Shown in pieces: positions 1-12,799 of a stretch of DNA of 64,000 nucleotides (position 1 is its first letter; each line of letters opens with the position of its first letter). A program made the position numbers and the translations under genes. This DNA is from Lunularia cruciata (Eukaryota > Streptophyta > Marchantiopsida > Lunulariales > Lunulariaceae), in the NCBI GenBank assembly GCA_948567375.1, contig OX419757.1:13654974-13718973 (forward strand), written 5' to 3'. The notes under the pieces were generated by a model. The model made no database searches, was not told the DNA's origin, and was given only the letters and a program-made list of their open reading frames with translations.

Positions 1-2290
1 GGACAAAGCATCTCATATTTTTTGCATTAGTACTTGGAGATTAAAGGATCTTTCCTCTACTATACTCACAAAGCTCTGTAGGATAAATCAACAAGTAACA
101 AAAAACAAGAGCAAAGAAAAGGTCCAAAAAATACATAACTACTCAAAAATTAAATAATGCTATCTCATTTTTGATTAATAAACCTATTCATCCACACAAA
201 AGGGAAAGAAATTGATCAACCAACCAAATTATCTATGTTAAATTCAAAAGTTGTTTATCACATAATTTCATCAAAGATGCTGCACATCTCTATATCATAG
301 GCTCTCAAATATACAAAGGGATAATTGTGCAAATTGGATAGGCTTGTTGATTAGAGGTATTGGGAAACAGTTGATCAAAAGCCACTCATAGACCCTTGAT
401 AGAGGAAAGTTATCTGAATGTAGGATATCCTTTACAAGAACTAAATCTAAGAAGCATCAAACAAAATCTTAAATTCTTACAAGTACTTTTAGTATGCACA
501 GGCTATCAAAAGATATAATATACCCCTCTAAAAACTCAAGTTTAAAAGAGAAGATGAAATGAAATATACTCTATACTTTGCACCTTGATTATTACAACCC
601 TAATATTTCACTTGCATAAAAAATAAAGGTTGGAATCTTCAAATTGGATCACATATCTCAAGGGAAATTTAAAACATTAGTCTTTATATGTTTGGTGAAA
701 TGTTTCATAGAATACAATGGCATTTGCTATGATCCTTGCATGATTAGAAACCTTAATAAAGGAAGTTAGAAAAACCAAGAGATTTTTAAGTACTTCATTA
801 ATTAGTGTGATTTGTTTAAAACCAATTTTTCAAAGGGAAAAACCTCATGTTGAGGGGCAAAGCCTCACATTTGGAAGTGTATTTCTTAGAATACACTTAA
901 AATTAGCTAGATCCTGAAAATCTTTCACTAAGATGTTGCAAAAAGACCAATATCAATGCAAGGGTAAAATATCACAAGAATTATATGAATTGATGCCTAT
1001 ACTTAATATTAGTGTCTCAAACTAGGACTTGAATTACTAAATAATGAGACAAACATGTGTTTAGAACATATTTAGAGCAATGGTTTTCAAATTTAGCACT
1101 CATTATAGTAATGGAAAAGCACTTGATAAGGTCTTTTAAGAAGACCAAGTAAAAGGAACTAAAAGGTTTACTATTTTAGTTAGAGTAACATTTTTCAAGA
1201 TCAGAAAAGGAAGGGGTTCCAAGGAGTCCAATATGCATAAGTTGTCTCTAAGGGTCTCTAAGGTTGGCTTGGAGGCCAAACTTGACCTTGGCAACTTTGA
1301 AAGTTGATACAAGAATATGTAGGTGATTCTAAGGTTAGCATTAGTGATTATGTACAAATCTAAGACATAACAGGTATCTTTGGAGTTATACATTGACCTT
1401 GACATTAGCCTTGGATCTTAAGCTATGGTGCAAATTGACTTACTTATGCGCGATCTTGAGCTAAGAAATATGAGTCATAGCAAAACATAAGCTAGACCAA
1501 ATTAAGCTTGATAGATAGTTAGCCAATAGATTAGTAGACATCATAAAACAACTCTCACTTACAAAGAAATTTTATTTAAGTCTTGATTAAATTGCTCATA
1601 TTGAGCAAGCTATTGAGTCCTATTACTAAAGAGCCCATGACTATAAAACTAAGTGCCAATTGAGCAATTTTCACTTTTTCTAGAACTTATAGAGAAAATT
1701 TTCCAACAATCACTTGAGCAGACTTAGTTCCTTTGTAGTTGATAGTTCTGAATAGTTGTTGTGCCCTTGATAGAAAGATTTTCAGAGCAAAGAAAGTTAT
1801 GAGGAAGATCCTTGAGGTGATCCTTTGATTCCCAAGAATTGACAAATGTGCTATGAGAACTAGGAGTGATTTACTCTAGAGAAAACACTTGATGTTATGA
1901 TTTTTGGGAATCTGGAGTTAGGTTCACCTACCATCATTCAAGAGATATAGAGGAGAATTAAGAGAGCAATTGGGGATTTCAAGGTAATCCTTACAATTGG
2001 GAAGAAGAACATTGGTGAATTTTACTGGGAGGAGATATAAGTCCCTTAAAAGCAATGACCTTAGATACTAAATTTAGGTACATGGGCAAAGAGTTCAACT
2101 CCTTTGTATAGAAGAGATCTATGAGTAATGGTTAAAAAGTGCATACTTACAAGGATTTTGCTTGTAGGTATATTTTTCAATCTATCATGAAATTGCTTTT
2201 CTTAAAAAAAATTACCTACTTAACAATAAACTACGCACTTTTCTTTTAGCAATTATATAGAGTAGAACGTATCAAGTTTGGCCTACATGT
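1..2290. other. AT-rich intergenic DNA, no gene seen
   Basis: All six frames are closed at short intervals. I find no recognisable domain, LTR boundary or RNA gene here. The composition matches the decayed repeat DNA seen elsewhere in the window, so this is probably very old transposon debris, but nothing identifies a family. Confidence 0.5.
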
Positions 2291-2310
2291 TCTATTGGTA
2301 GGCTTACACC

Positions 2311-3900
2311 ATGATCAAGGAACAAAACTCAATGAGGATGGAGGAGCCATCTATCTTGCTATGTTTGGAATTCACTTTTATGGGGTTGAATTTCTTGAGT
2401 GAAGATGAGAAGAGACAATTTGCCAATCATTTTATTTTGGAGGCATATTTTGCAACTCAATACAAAGTCCCCTCCAAAATCAAGAATCACAAGGATGTGG
2501 ATGCTAAATTTGATCAATTTTAGAAATTTGTGGAGGTGAAAGAAGTTGTAATGAAGTCACTCCAAAGAATAATAAGCACCCTTCAACAAGAAATACTCTA
2601 GAGAGTGCACCAAAGAGAGCAAGGAGAAATCCTCAAGTTGTTGATCTATTTTTGGATGAAGAAGAAGGAGAAGCAAAAGAATAAACCAAGGAAAAAGAGG
2701 AAAAAGATGAGCTCACTTTGCATGGAATAGTGTTAAGTTCAAGAAAAGATGCAGACTAGTATGTAGATGTGGAGTAAGCTCCATAAGAAGAAGTTCAAAC
2801 CAAAGAGAAAGAAGTCAAGGCCAATGAATATAAAGATCAAGAAGATCTTTGGCCCAAAGAACATGCATGTGTGACTCAAGTAAAGCCGAGTACTAAAGTT
2901 TAGGAAGAAGTGGACATTGAAGGTAAGATTGGAAAAGCATAAACCTAGCCTCACCAAGAAAGGAAAGGAATCCTTAAGGAGGTTTAAACACCATTGGTAG
3001 TAGATGTGCGGACTTAATTGTCAATTGGCTTGGACCTACATTAAGATTCATGTAAATGATCCTTCCTCAATATAAAGAAGTATGGCATGATGTGGTTGAC
3101 TACAATTTGCTGGTGAAGCATACACACAAATAAATATGTAGCAAAGGTGAAGATAATCAAGGGTAAGGAACTTGTACAAAGACGAGTGTAGGAAGATGGA
3201 TGATCTTATACAAGAGAATCATGGGAACAAGATGCATAATACCTCACTAGTTAAGGTATTCTATGCAGTTATTGGAGAACAACTACAAAGAGATGTCCAA
3301 AGACTATAGGGAGATTTGATGGCTCTTCAGATCAAAGGGATACATATACAGTAAGAGTATGAAGAAGTGCTACAAAAGAAGAAGGATATGGAAAAAGCAT
3401 ACATCTAGGGTAAGTGGGAGAGTGAGAAGGTTACAATAGTCCCTCTAGAGTTGCAAATAGCTAAGTACAAAAGAGAAGTAGGAATTCAGATCAAGGTCCT
3501 ATACAAAGAACTTATTTGTGAGGAGGAAAGACAAGCAGCAAAATGCAAAGGATTTTGAAAGGCGTAATTGCCAAAGTCTTTGATCTAGGCCTTTGATTTC
3601 AAGGCAAATGACTAGAAGGTGTTAAAATATCTTTAAGAACTTAGGAGTCAAGTGATAGAGCTTAAAGAAGAAGCAGCCATAGGTCAAATAACAAAGGCCA
3701 AGATTCATGATTTGAAGTTATAAGCACCAAATCTTAGTGCATAGGTCTACAATGGCCCACAGTTAAGAAGGTTGTCCTTGAAACTAAGGGAACATACAAA
3801 TAGGAAATTTCAAGAAATTTGTGATCATGTAGCCTTAAAAATCACTGATTATAGGGAGAGAATTGAAAGTCTCATTAGAAAGGCTAGATGCAAAGGTATT
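2311..3900 (+). pseudogene. Decayed coding remnant, unrecognised, Lys/Glu-rich and coiled-coil-like
   Basis: A 70-codon open stretch (2311-2523) begins with an ATG. Beyond it the same region reads as an interrupted, highly charged, lysine- and glutamate-rich protein with many TAG and TGA stops to about 3.9 kb. The 3' part (about 3400-3900) gives long heptad-like, helix-prone stretches. I recognise no family. It may be a Gag-like or accessory frame of an old retroelement, because no introns or host-gene motifs are visible. The stop density shows it is not functional. Confidence 0.3.
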
Positions 3901-6900
3901 TATTTTTGCTAGAAAGAAACCTTTATTGAATCTAGATTCTTTGTAGTTGTAAATATATTTGTAATTGTATGAGCTTTGGAGTAGAAGTCCAAAGAAGACA
4001 AAGTAAGTTTTTTTAAGAAAGAATCAAAACACTTTTCCAAGACACATGTTAGTAATTTAGCAAATGTATAGATAAAAAATGTAGGAAATTGTAGGACAAA
4101 AGAATCCTGATTGTGCAATCTAGATGCAAGAAGTGCAGTTTTTATAGATCATTTACTTCTTCAACCATTGGATTTCTTTGGTTAGTAGTAGGAGAAGTTT
4201 CTTAAGGCTTTTTTTCATTATAAATATTCATTCAGTCTATGCAAGTTGAATAAATTGAAAGAGCCAAAAGCTCTTTGTCTCTTTACCTAGTTCCAACTAT
4301 TGGATGTATGGCTTTGATGAGTAGGCAAAAGCACAAGTAGCTTAGTGTGTGTGATCACTAGTGCTTGAGGCTCGGGTTGGGGATACTTGGTATTTTTGAA
4401 GGAGTAGAGCAATTCCTTTACGAGTCTTAAGTGTTTGTAGTATCAAAAGCACCACAAAATTGAAAAGAAAATATTTGAGAACAATGCAAAGCACCTTTGG
4501 AGTTCTACCTTGGGGGAAGGGTAAAAAATATTCTTTGGAGCTATATTCTTCATAGTAGAAGTAGCTTCTCTGGAATGACTGAATCATAACTTTCAAGGAG
4601 TAGTTGGAATGTAACTTATGTAAAAGTGATTTTGCAAGTTTCATAGTATGCCATAGTTGGTGACACTATCCTCTTCTAGGAGTGGTTCCTACCCAAGCGG
4701 TGAAATAGGAAACAATAAAGAACTACAATAATGACTCTTTTCTTCAATACTATCCATTTCAGACCCATATCTCAATATGAACAATAAGTTTCTTGTTGTT
4801 ATACTAGAAAGTGTATGACATGGGGTTTTCACACAAAGCCTCCAAAATAACACCAAGGAGAGACCTCACCAATTTCAACATAAAAGGTACTTCTCTCATA
4901 CTCACAAAAGGTCTTCTAAAATTAGAGGTTCCTCTAAGATCAACACATAGTAATGATACTCCCAAATAGAAAATCCCACTCTTTACTTAGCAAATATAGG
5001 TAATATTCATAAAGACCCATTCCCTTCATTCAATCTATACTCCAAGCTCACTAAGGAATAGATCCTCTCACTACTTATGCTGCTCCTTATATACTCACCA
5101 AAGTCTATATACAAACAATAAGTTTGTTTGTAACTTGGTTATCCCTAATTTACCCAATTTACCCTAGGTAAGGAATCTTTGATCAATGGGATTTTATGTA
5201 GGATTTTGGACTCACATGTCTCTTTATAGAAGTTTTTAACATATTCAATAAGAATCTAGGATCTTGTCTTTTATAAACATTATAATATATTCCAAGATCA
5301 AGTCAAATTTCCTTGACTTGACTTACCACCATTAATAAAAGTCATCCACTTGGTCAAGCCAATAATAGTATGATACTTCCTATATAGAAAATTGATTTGA
5401 CTATTCAAAGTCATAAATGGAGTTTTCACTCCATATAATCTAATATAAAAGTCCACTAAAAACTCTCAATCTAATATAAAATTCTCTTTAGTGATTCCAC
5501 TCTTATATAATCTACTTATTTATTTCATTAAGGAGCCATTTTTTATAATTAGGTATTGGATCTCTTGTCTTATTTAGCTAAATTGACTTTGTTGGAGATT
5601 ATAAATAACTTTATAATCACTAAAATTAGCTATTTGTTATTATATCAAAATTACCAAAATATCTCTTGTGACTATTGTGCATTTTAGGTGTTAAAATCCA
5701 TGATTGTGGGAAAATTGCATGACTAAAAATGTCATTAGAGGTATGGTTTTAATTGCATGACAAAGAATGTCACTAGATATATCTGTTGGATGAGAGCAAA
5801 GCTTAGATAACATTTTATTAGCGTTTTTGTTCCATTATTAGGACTTCTAGACGGATATGGACATATATTGAGTGTAATTCTACATTCACTAAAAGGAGGT
5901 TATATGGCATATATGTTAAGAAAGGACTACTTTGATATTGGAGAATGAGAAGCCATTGTTCTTCCTTGTATTCCACTATATATACAATATCTTGGAGTTG
6001 ATTATGTACATTTGAGAAAGAGTGTAAAGTCTCAAGTTGAGTAGATAATTTGCTAGATTGAGTGTATATCTATTTAATTTAAGAATTTCCATAATAGTAG
6101 AAGGAGAATAAGAAACCTATAGCAATAATATTTTAGAGAGATCATGTTGAAGTTGCAACATATGGGTTTTGGAAATTCATCATCTCAATAAGTAAAAATT
6201 TGATTGAGTTATCAATGGAAAAGTGCTGATATATTTGGTTTTCTATATAAATTCTGCCATTTTCTGTTTATTCAACCATTTAACCTATAAATTTTGAGGA
6301 GCATATGGGCAAGATATGCTATTTGTGATTTAGAATGAGGTCAGGTTTCAGAAATGAGAAAATACTTTAAAAAGTGATGGGGTAATTTTTTCCAAAGTAT
6401 AAGTTGGATCAAGGGAGGATTTTGGTGATCTCTCCAGATTGAATTGATCAAATGAGCTAAAATATTGTGAAAATATATGTAGATGTTCAGAGATTAGCGC
6501 ACAAAATGTCAGAGTCCGAAGATAAAAGGATCGAGAGCTGAAAGTGTTGAAAGTTATTAGCATCACATATGGAGTTTTGAAAGAATTTTCTAAGTCTTTT
6601 ATAAAGATTACGATTCTTAGAAGTGATGAAAATGAATGAGGAGTGAACCATGACATTATGAAAATTTCTTCTTGGACTTGATGTTCTTATTTATTTTATT
6701 TATCAGAAAAGACAATTCAAAATAGAGATTGAGTACAGTTAAGCTAATTTCTTTGCTTTCACAAAAGTTTGTGCTCAAATGTTACAATTGTGGGTAGAGA
6801 GGCCACAAAGCTCAAGCTTACACATTCAAAGTTCAAGAATTCCCAAGATATCAGACATACACTTGATCATTGGTTGCATGTTGGACCAAGTAGAGTACAT

Positions 6901-7802
6901 AGAGAGGGAGTTGATCTTAAGTTCATTTTGAACTAGAAGAAGGTAAAAAAAGACATGAATGTAATGGAATGGTATCCATTCTTCAATCTTTGGTGGAAGT
7001 CTAAGTGCCACTATTGAGAAAGTTCCAACTTCTATTGGAAACTCTAGCAATTAGCCATGGAGATTTTCTTCATAATGTTGAAGAAAGAGAGTATTAGAAT
7101 TAGATTTATGGTCACCTTTTACCATGCTAGGTTGTATTTGCTTCACCTTTTACATCTTGTTTTTCTTTCATAAAATATTCAAGAATGAAACAATTTTTTT
7201 TGGCTCCATTCAAAGGATTTCTTCTTGATTAGCTTAAGATTTGAGAGAAAGCATTATTATCTTTTATCAAGAAAATCTTTGATCTTAGTGAAACCAGGTT
7301 TTAGGACCAAAATATTGCATCTATAAGGAGTACCTTGAGAGAAAGTAAATTTCTTCAATTTTGTTGAAAGCTCAAAAAACAAATGATCTTGGGAAAGAGA
7401 ACCATAAGAGAGGAAGAACCTTCATGGATATCATATCAAGGAAAAAATAATTTTTGGCATAATACAAAGTGTTAATTTGTAGTTAGTTGCTTGTTTTTTT
7501 ATAAGACTATGCTTTGGCACAATTAGTGCATAATACAACAAAAATCATTATGCTAGTAAAATATTTGGCATTCATACCTTCTCCTCTTGTCTATTTCTTT
7601 CATTTTTGATATGTATCTCTTACTTGTAACTCTAATTTCTCTCAAGTCTAGACAATGTGATTTCTCAACATCTTCTTAGAATCTTTGCTTTTATTACTTG
7701 AAAAAGGAGGTTGTGAAGTTGGTGCTCAAGTAGCTAGAAGTTCCTCAACATGAAGTGTTTGGTATCATTGAGTTTGTACCAAGATTTTAGGATCTTGATA
7801 AT
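3901..7802. other. AT-rich decayed DNA without recognisable gene
   Basis: Only short, closed frames are present. A stretch near 4.3-4.7 kb is less AT-rich and could be LTR debris, but I find no partner copy in the window. A short direct repeat lies at about 5724-5790. No RNA gene or promoter is supportable. Confidence 0.4.
5724..5790. repeat. Imperfect short direct repeat (two units of about 30 bp)
   Basis: Two adjacent units each read ATTGCATGAC, then an A-rich run, then ATGTCA(T/C)TAGA. They are separated by a few bases and differ at several positions. No function is evident. Confidence 0.5.
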
Positions 7803-8411
7803 TGTAATACCATAAGCTAGACATATTATCTAGAGGTAAAAATTGACTTGGTAATATTTGGAAGGATGTTTATATGATGGTCTAAGTAGATCAGATAGAG
7901 GTGTCACCAAAAGAAGATTTCCACTCATAGGGCAAAGGCCAAAAATATCTTGAAAACTTTGAGTCAATTTTGAGTTTCAACCCTAAACCTTGAGTCAATT
8001 TTGGAGGCTTAAACAAATGAATTAGACCTCAAAAAATGAAAGGTTCATTTCCTTTGAATAAAAATAGATTTGCCTTCTCTCTCCCTTTCATCTCATTGAG
8101 AGCTTTCCAATGGTACCTCATCCATGCTATTTTGAGCTTCCTACAAGATGATTCTACAAAGATTCCTCTAGTCAAACTTGTTTGACCAACTAGATAGGAC
8201 AAGGATCAACATGTCACCAATCCATACAACTAATATAAGGGTGGAGCTTGTTGATATGTCACCAATCCATATATCTAATCCAAGGTAGTTCCTTTTGAGT
8301 GGATCTTCTTTGCTATATAATAAAGACAAGGTGCTCCTTTGGGGCATCAAAGTATTGAGGAATGAAGCCTTGTTTTTCTCTTGGAGGTTCTTCTATTCTT
8401 AGAAAATTACA
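7803..8411 (+). repeat. Family B copy 1, 5' LTR
   Basis: The LTR starts TGTAATACC and ends ATTACA. The same start occurs at 25448 (mutated to CG), 41309 and 47180. A TATA-like TATATAATAAA lies near 8314-8324 and is conserved in the other LTRs. The primer site follows 1 bp after the end. Confidence 0.85.
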
Positions 8412-8412
8412 A

Positions 8413-8423
8413 TGGTATCAAAG
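8413..8423 (+). promoter_or_regulatory. Primer binding site of family B (initiator-Met tRNA-like)
   Basis: TGGTATCAAAG sits immediately inside the 5' LTR. It differs by one base from the usual plant initiator-Met primer site TGGTATCAGAG. The same sequence is at 41643 in copy 2. Confidence 0.8.
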
Positions 8424-9229
8424 TATATATTTTAATCCAAGAGAGTGGATCATCTCTCTTGGAGGAACATGGGCTATTGAGATTGAGTACTTTCAAGAGG
8501 AGAAAACATAATGCAATTGATAGATTGGGGATGTCTTAGAGAAAGGATGGGATGGATCCTCTTGGAAGACAATTTCATGGACCTTGCTTTATGTTCTTGA
8601 ATCCATTACATATCAAGATTATCTACATCTAATGTGAGCAAGTGAGAGTATATCTTGTTTTCCATTTTGGAGTAATGTTTATGGACATAGTGATGAATTC
8701 ACCAAACTTGTTCTATATCTATGGTGATATATGATATAGAGTGTGATTTGAAAATCAATTTTTTTTTATGATGCAATGGATTTGAATATACCAAATCCTC
8801 TCCCTCTCAACATTCAAGTAAAAATCAGTTTTGTAGTTTGACCAAAAGTGATGTTTAAGGATCTCATAGTCTGCAATTTTGGTGAGAAATGTTATCAACA
8901 CATGATAGCTTTTGAGATCCCAATGGTATTCCTAATGGTAGTCTCAATCATCTGTGCCTCCCTTGAGTGATCATATTAACCTCTCTATTGAAGTAGGAAC
9001 TAGCGATTGAGTATTTGTTGTGTGTATGAATCATGGAGCTATAGTTGTAGGATATGATGCAAGGAATGTAGGAGATGTTAAACAGGTTTCAAGAGATCAA
9101 GATGGAAATGGAGGTATTACAAAGTCAAGTACATTACTTCAAGTAATGAAAAAAGGGAGATCATTCCAAAACCTAATACCAACGGCCAAAGTACATGGAG
9201 AGTATACTAACTCCGGTCAATAGTGAAGC

Positions 9230-10330
9230 CACATCATTACTAGAGATGAAGAAGATGTGTAACATTGAGCCTTACAAGGAAAAGCATTCCATGGGAGTAA
9301 TAGAATCTAAATTTCAAGAATGAATCAATACTTTGGATCATTCATAATAAAGATCACAAATCATTCCATAGATGTGTTTGCATGTGAGTACTTGACCAAA
9401 AATTCCCTCACATGGTATGATAATTGGGAATGATTAGGGTTGTTAAAAAGAAGAGAAATCACTTGGATGATAATGCAAGAATGGCTATTGAAGAATTTCC
9501 AATCCGTGGATTCCATACAAATAGCTCAAACCAAATTATGGTGGTTGAAGCAAAAGAACATCATATAAGAGTACATAGAGGCATTTCTTGATCTGCAAGT
9601 CGCAATAACCCATAGGAGTCCAACAAAAGCTCTTGACAATTTCAAACACGGTTAAAAGAGTGGATTCACCAAAAGGTAATGGTACAAAATCCTTGCACTA
9701 TTTTTGAAGCCATTGCATGTGCTTAGAGAATAGCAACGGTGATTGGAGGAGGTGAAGGAGTAGTCTCCACTCAACATTATCATGCTAAAACAACACACTT
9801 TGATGGACCAATTTCTATGGAATTTGGCAACATTTAGTTCCAAGACCAAGGAGCACAACCACTCTAAGGAGAACATGGATAGATCAAAAAAAGGAGAGAT
9901 GGAGTCCCACAAGGAGAAGGGGCTCAAGTAGAACAAGGATGTTGTTACAAGTGTAGCCAAGTTGGGCACACAGCCATCAATCTTTGTTCTTGTTTTCCTA
10001 GAGGCCCTTGGGCCACATACATGCAACCTTTGAGTAACATGGAGAGACAAATTGAAGAGTAGTATGTTGAAATCACATTAGAAAACAAAGATCACTAGTA
10101 AATGTACCTCATGGCCTTATTGACTCAATAGAGAAGAATAAAAGTGGGGGGAAGAAGATGACAAGTGCACAAAGGTTGAGGAAGACAAACTCACAATGGA
10201 TTGTTGTAAATGGAATCCTAAAAGGAAACCAGGTGAGAATATTGATAGACCTTAGAGCAATAGATAATTTCTTGTCTTGCCCTATTGCCATGAGGGGTTG
10301 GGGATGGAACCAAATAAGGATGAGAACAAA
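9230..10330 (+). pseudogene. Family B copy 1 gag and protease remnant
   Basis: The frame can be followed by comparison with 42315-43560. It contains a Gag core (typical ...LTWYDNWE... block near 9400), a basic region with a zinc-knuckle-like CYKC..VGH motif near 9949-9985 whose last cysteine is displaced, and a protease active-site relic near 10235 reading LIDLRA where LIDSGA is usual. Stops occur throughout. The frame is cut at 10379 by the DNMT element and resumes at 20944. It is non-functional. Confidence 0.7.
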
Positions 10331-10379
10331 GAAATAGAGTTACATAATGGTCAAACAAAAAGGATTGAGTAGTTACCTT

Positions 10380-10485
10380 TGTCGTGCGTATATACATTGC
10401 TACACAACATACATCACTATCAACATCATACACTATAAAAGCACAACTCACACATAAGTCATACATAGACTCTAAAGTGCCACAA
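10380..10485 (-). repeat. Terminal repeat B2 of DNMT element copy 1
   Basis: This 106-bp repeat forms the 3' end of the element. It matches B1 (10938-11043) with about five differences and the B units of copy 2 and copy 3. It abuts the CCTT target duplication. Confidence 0.92.
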
Positions 10486-10935
10486 TAATCACATTGCTTA
10501 ACACTTTCAACTCAACTCAACTCAGATCAGTACTTGATCTGTCACTCTATAAACTGCCAACAACTGGGCACTGATTATAGTCAAGCCACACCCACTCAAG
10601 CATAGAGAATCCAGGTGACGCTCGCCAGCCTTTGTCCACCATAGCCAGGAACTCGAAGGCTCAACATCAGAGAAGTGAGCTCTTTGGAGCTCACTTCGAA
10701 ACTATACCCCCCTGGACTTGAGCTAGCACTAGAACCCTAACGGTCCTGCTGACGGCACACTCGATGGTGCGAACGGTGCAAAGTGACGGTGGGCCCCACC
10801 GTGAAGTCAGTACCCTGAACACCAAATCAGACTATTGGAAACTAGTCCCTGAGAAACTACTAGAATAACTCTAACTATTATCACTGGAACTCTAGTGTCC
10901 GAGCAACTAGATGCGGAACTACAAATGGCGTGACA
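10486..10935 (-). repeat. Repeat A2 of DNMT element copy 1
   Basis: This 450-bp unit is the counterpart of A1 (20495-20943, 449 bp). It starts TGTCACGCC and ends CTGATTA in element orientation. It lies between B1 and B2. Confidence 0.92.
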
Positions 10936-10937
10936 GC

Positions 10938-11043
10938 TGTTGTGCGTATATACATCGCTACACAACATACATCGCTATCAACATCATACACTATAGAAGC
11001 ACAACTCACACATAAGTCATACATAGACTCTAAAGTGCCACAA
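10938..11043 (-). repeat. Repeat B1 of DNMT element copy 1
   Basis: This 106-bp unit lies directly downstream of the polypurine-like tract and upstream of A2. Two bases (GC, 10936-10937) separate it from A2, so the junction reads ACA-GC-TGT, a perfect 8-bp palindrome. B1 is nearly identical to B2. Confidence 0.92.
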
Positions 11044-11211
11044 TTGCTCCCCTAGCTGGCGGTTAGGTCCCTCTAACTCCAGATAGCCATCTACTCTAAG
11101 TATATGGTATACCCTCTAATGGGCAAAGATCAGGAGGCCGGGTGCTATGGAGCCCCATCGTTAGTCGCCTGTCTGCAATCTATACCATATAAAGAATGAA
11201 CTAGCTATAGG
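11044..11211 (-). promoter_or_regulatory. 3' untranslated segment with polypurine-like tract
   Basis: This is the stretch between the PHD stop codon and B1. The bases next to B1 read AGGGGAGCAA in element orientation (AGGGGGGCGA in copy 2), at the position where a plus-strand primer tract would sit. This suggests plus-strand synthesis starts at B1, although integration ends lie at A1 and B2 (inference). Confidence 0.6.
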
Positions 11212-11511
11212 TCAAGTACATCTAGGACATAACCACTGTCCTTGAGGAACCACCGTGAGGGGAGGAGTCATACATGCCATATGCCATCCTCTCGAACAGC
11301 TATCACACACTAACATAGTAGCAGCTCCACCAGAAGAGCCACATAACATACACCTCAAGCCTGCACGTACAAGTGCCAAGCTTGGGTCCATAGTACCATC
11401 AATGTTTGGGAGGTGGCATGGCGCACAATTGCGCACATGATCCTTCCAAACAACACCATCACGTCCTTCTAACACAAGGACTCCAGATGGCAAAATCTCA
11501 CGCACCCTCAA
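11212..11511 (-). pseudogene. PHD finger at the C-terminus of the retrotransposon polyprotein (copy 1)
   Basis: The 99 open codons carry a perfect Cys4-His-Cys3 PHD finger: Cys54, Cys57, Cys69, Cys72, His77, Cys80, Cys95 and Cys98, with GWH around the histidine and a W before the last CPRC. PHD fingers are zinc-binding readers, typically of histone H3 tails. The segment just upstream (RVREILPSGVLVLEG) is the end of the integrase C-terminal barrel-like module. In copy 1 a short deletion and a CAG-to-TAG change separate this frame from the integrase core, while comparison with copy 2 shows they were one frame. The position matches that of the chromodomain in chromoviruses, so a role in choosing insertion chromatin is likely (inference). 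Strict PHD spacing makes the call firm; histone preference is unknown. Confidence 0.9.
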
Positions 11512-12458
11512 GATAGTGCGGCCTGTAGAAACATCAAGTGTCGTCGGTGCTGTTTGCTATAGATATACATAGTCGCCTGGATGAAATCGACGGGTCTATA
11601 ACTTCCTCCTCGAATGGTAGCATAGCGTAAAGTATCTCTATGCTGAGCAATCACCAAGTTCTCAAAGGCCATCGGCATCACTCTCCGAAAGATCTCTGCC
11701 TGTTGAGAACATGCGCTCATCCACACATCGGGGTCATCCAAGTCCAAAACTACAGTAGCATCTTGACGAATGGCTGCAGGTAAATCTGGATCTCGTCCAT
11801 AGAGTAGAAAGTATGGAGAGAAGGATGCTAAGGAGGCTTGCCGGCTGAACCGATAGCCCATGGCCAACCAAGGTAACTGGAGATCCCAATCTCCCAAGTG
11901 GCCTCTCTGCAAACCATACTTTTGCAATCTCTTCTTCACCGTCTGAACCACTCTGTCTGCTAAGCCATCTGCCTCAGGGTGATCTCGGGATGTAGTACAA
12001 TGATCAATCAAAGCCTTGTCACACAAGACCTGAAACTCCCCCAAGAACTCTGTACCTTGATCAGTCAAAACCTCAGCTGGTGCACCAAAATGAGTAAGAA
12101 CTCGATCCAAGAACAAGTAAGCCGTCACTTCACTAGACTTGTTAGGAAGTGCCACCCACTCAATCCACTTGGAGAAGTGCTCCACCATCACCAAAACGTA
12201 CCGATGATGTCTCACAGTCAGCGGTAAAGGTCCGGCGAAGTCCAAACTCCAACGGTAATCCAATCCCATGATAGGTAATGGATGTAACTGTGGCATAGGA
12301 GCATTGAATGATGCTCTAACTTGGTCACAAACCATACATCTGGCAACAAACTGCTGTACCTCGGTCTGCATACCGCGCCACCAATAATGACTCTGGAGTA
12401 AGCTATATGTACGCTTCACTCCAAAATGTCCTAGCTCCTCATGAGCATGATGGACCAA
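11508..12458 (-). pseudogene. DDE integrase (copy 1)
   Basis: The segment has an N-terminal zinc-binding module (HEELGH, then CMVC) followed by the retroviral-type core. The first Asp is in SLDFAGP and the second in LTDQGTEF. At the third acidic position copy 1 reads GLADR where copy 2 reads GLAER, so the catalytic Glu is Asp in this copy. It joins linear element DNA to the host, in line with the 4-bp target duplications seen here. The final 30 or so residues are out of frame because of a small deletion relative to copy 2 (near 11590). It is inactive as it stands, but the family is clearly DDE and not tyrosine recombinase. Confidence 0.9.
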
Positions 12459-12467
12459 CTGTGGTCT

Positions 12468-12782
12468 CTATGATGGAAGTGGTACTACTTGCACTCTACC
12501 ATCCTCCCATACACGCAAAAGGTGTCTACCCTCCAATCTGAACCGTCTGGCTCGCTGAAGAACACGGTCTCTCTCCTTGGCCCCAACTGTGCCACCCACA
12601 ACACCAGTGCAAAGATAGTCCATCACTAAGACATCATCATGAATGTCTTGCTGAACTGTACCAATATCTTCACTCTCTGGATCTGTGACCTCAATAACTC
12701 CTCCTCTATGCGTTGAGAGAGATACCACCAAAGCCTCTGCAAATATACACAGAAAGGCCGATGCATGCCAACCTGGCATCAT
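12468..12782 (-). pseudogene. RNase H-integrase linker segment (copy 1)
   Basis: This open stretch of 104 codons lies between RNase H and the integrase zinc module and continues the pol frame. It ends ...RVWEDGRVQVVPLPS, the usual short beta-rich lead-in to a Ty3/gypsy integrase. It is acidic and has no motif of its own. Copy 2 has the matching segment at 38796-39092. Confidence 0.7.
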
Positions 12783-12799
12783 CTCCTCATTTGTCTCAC

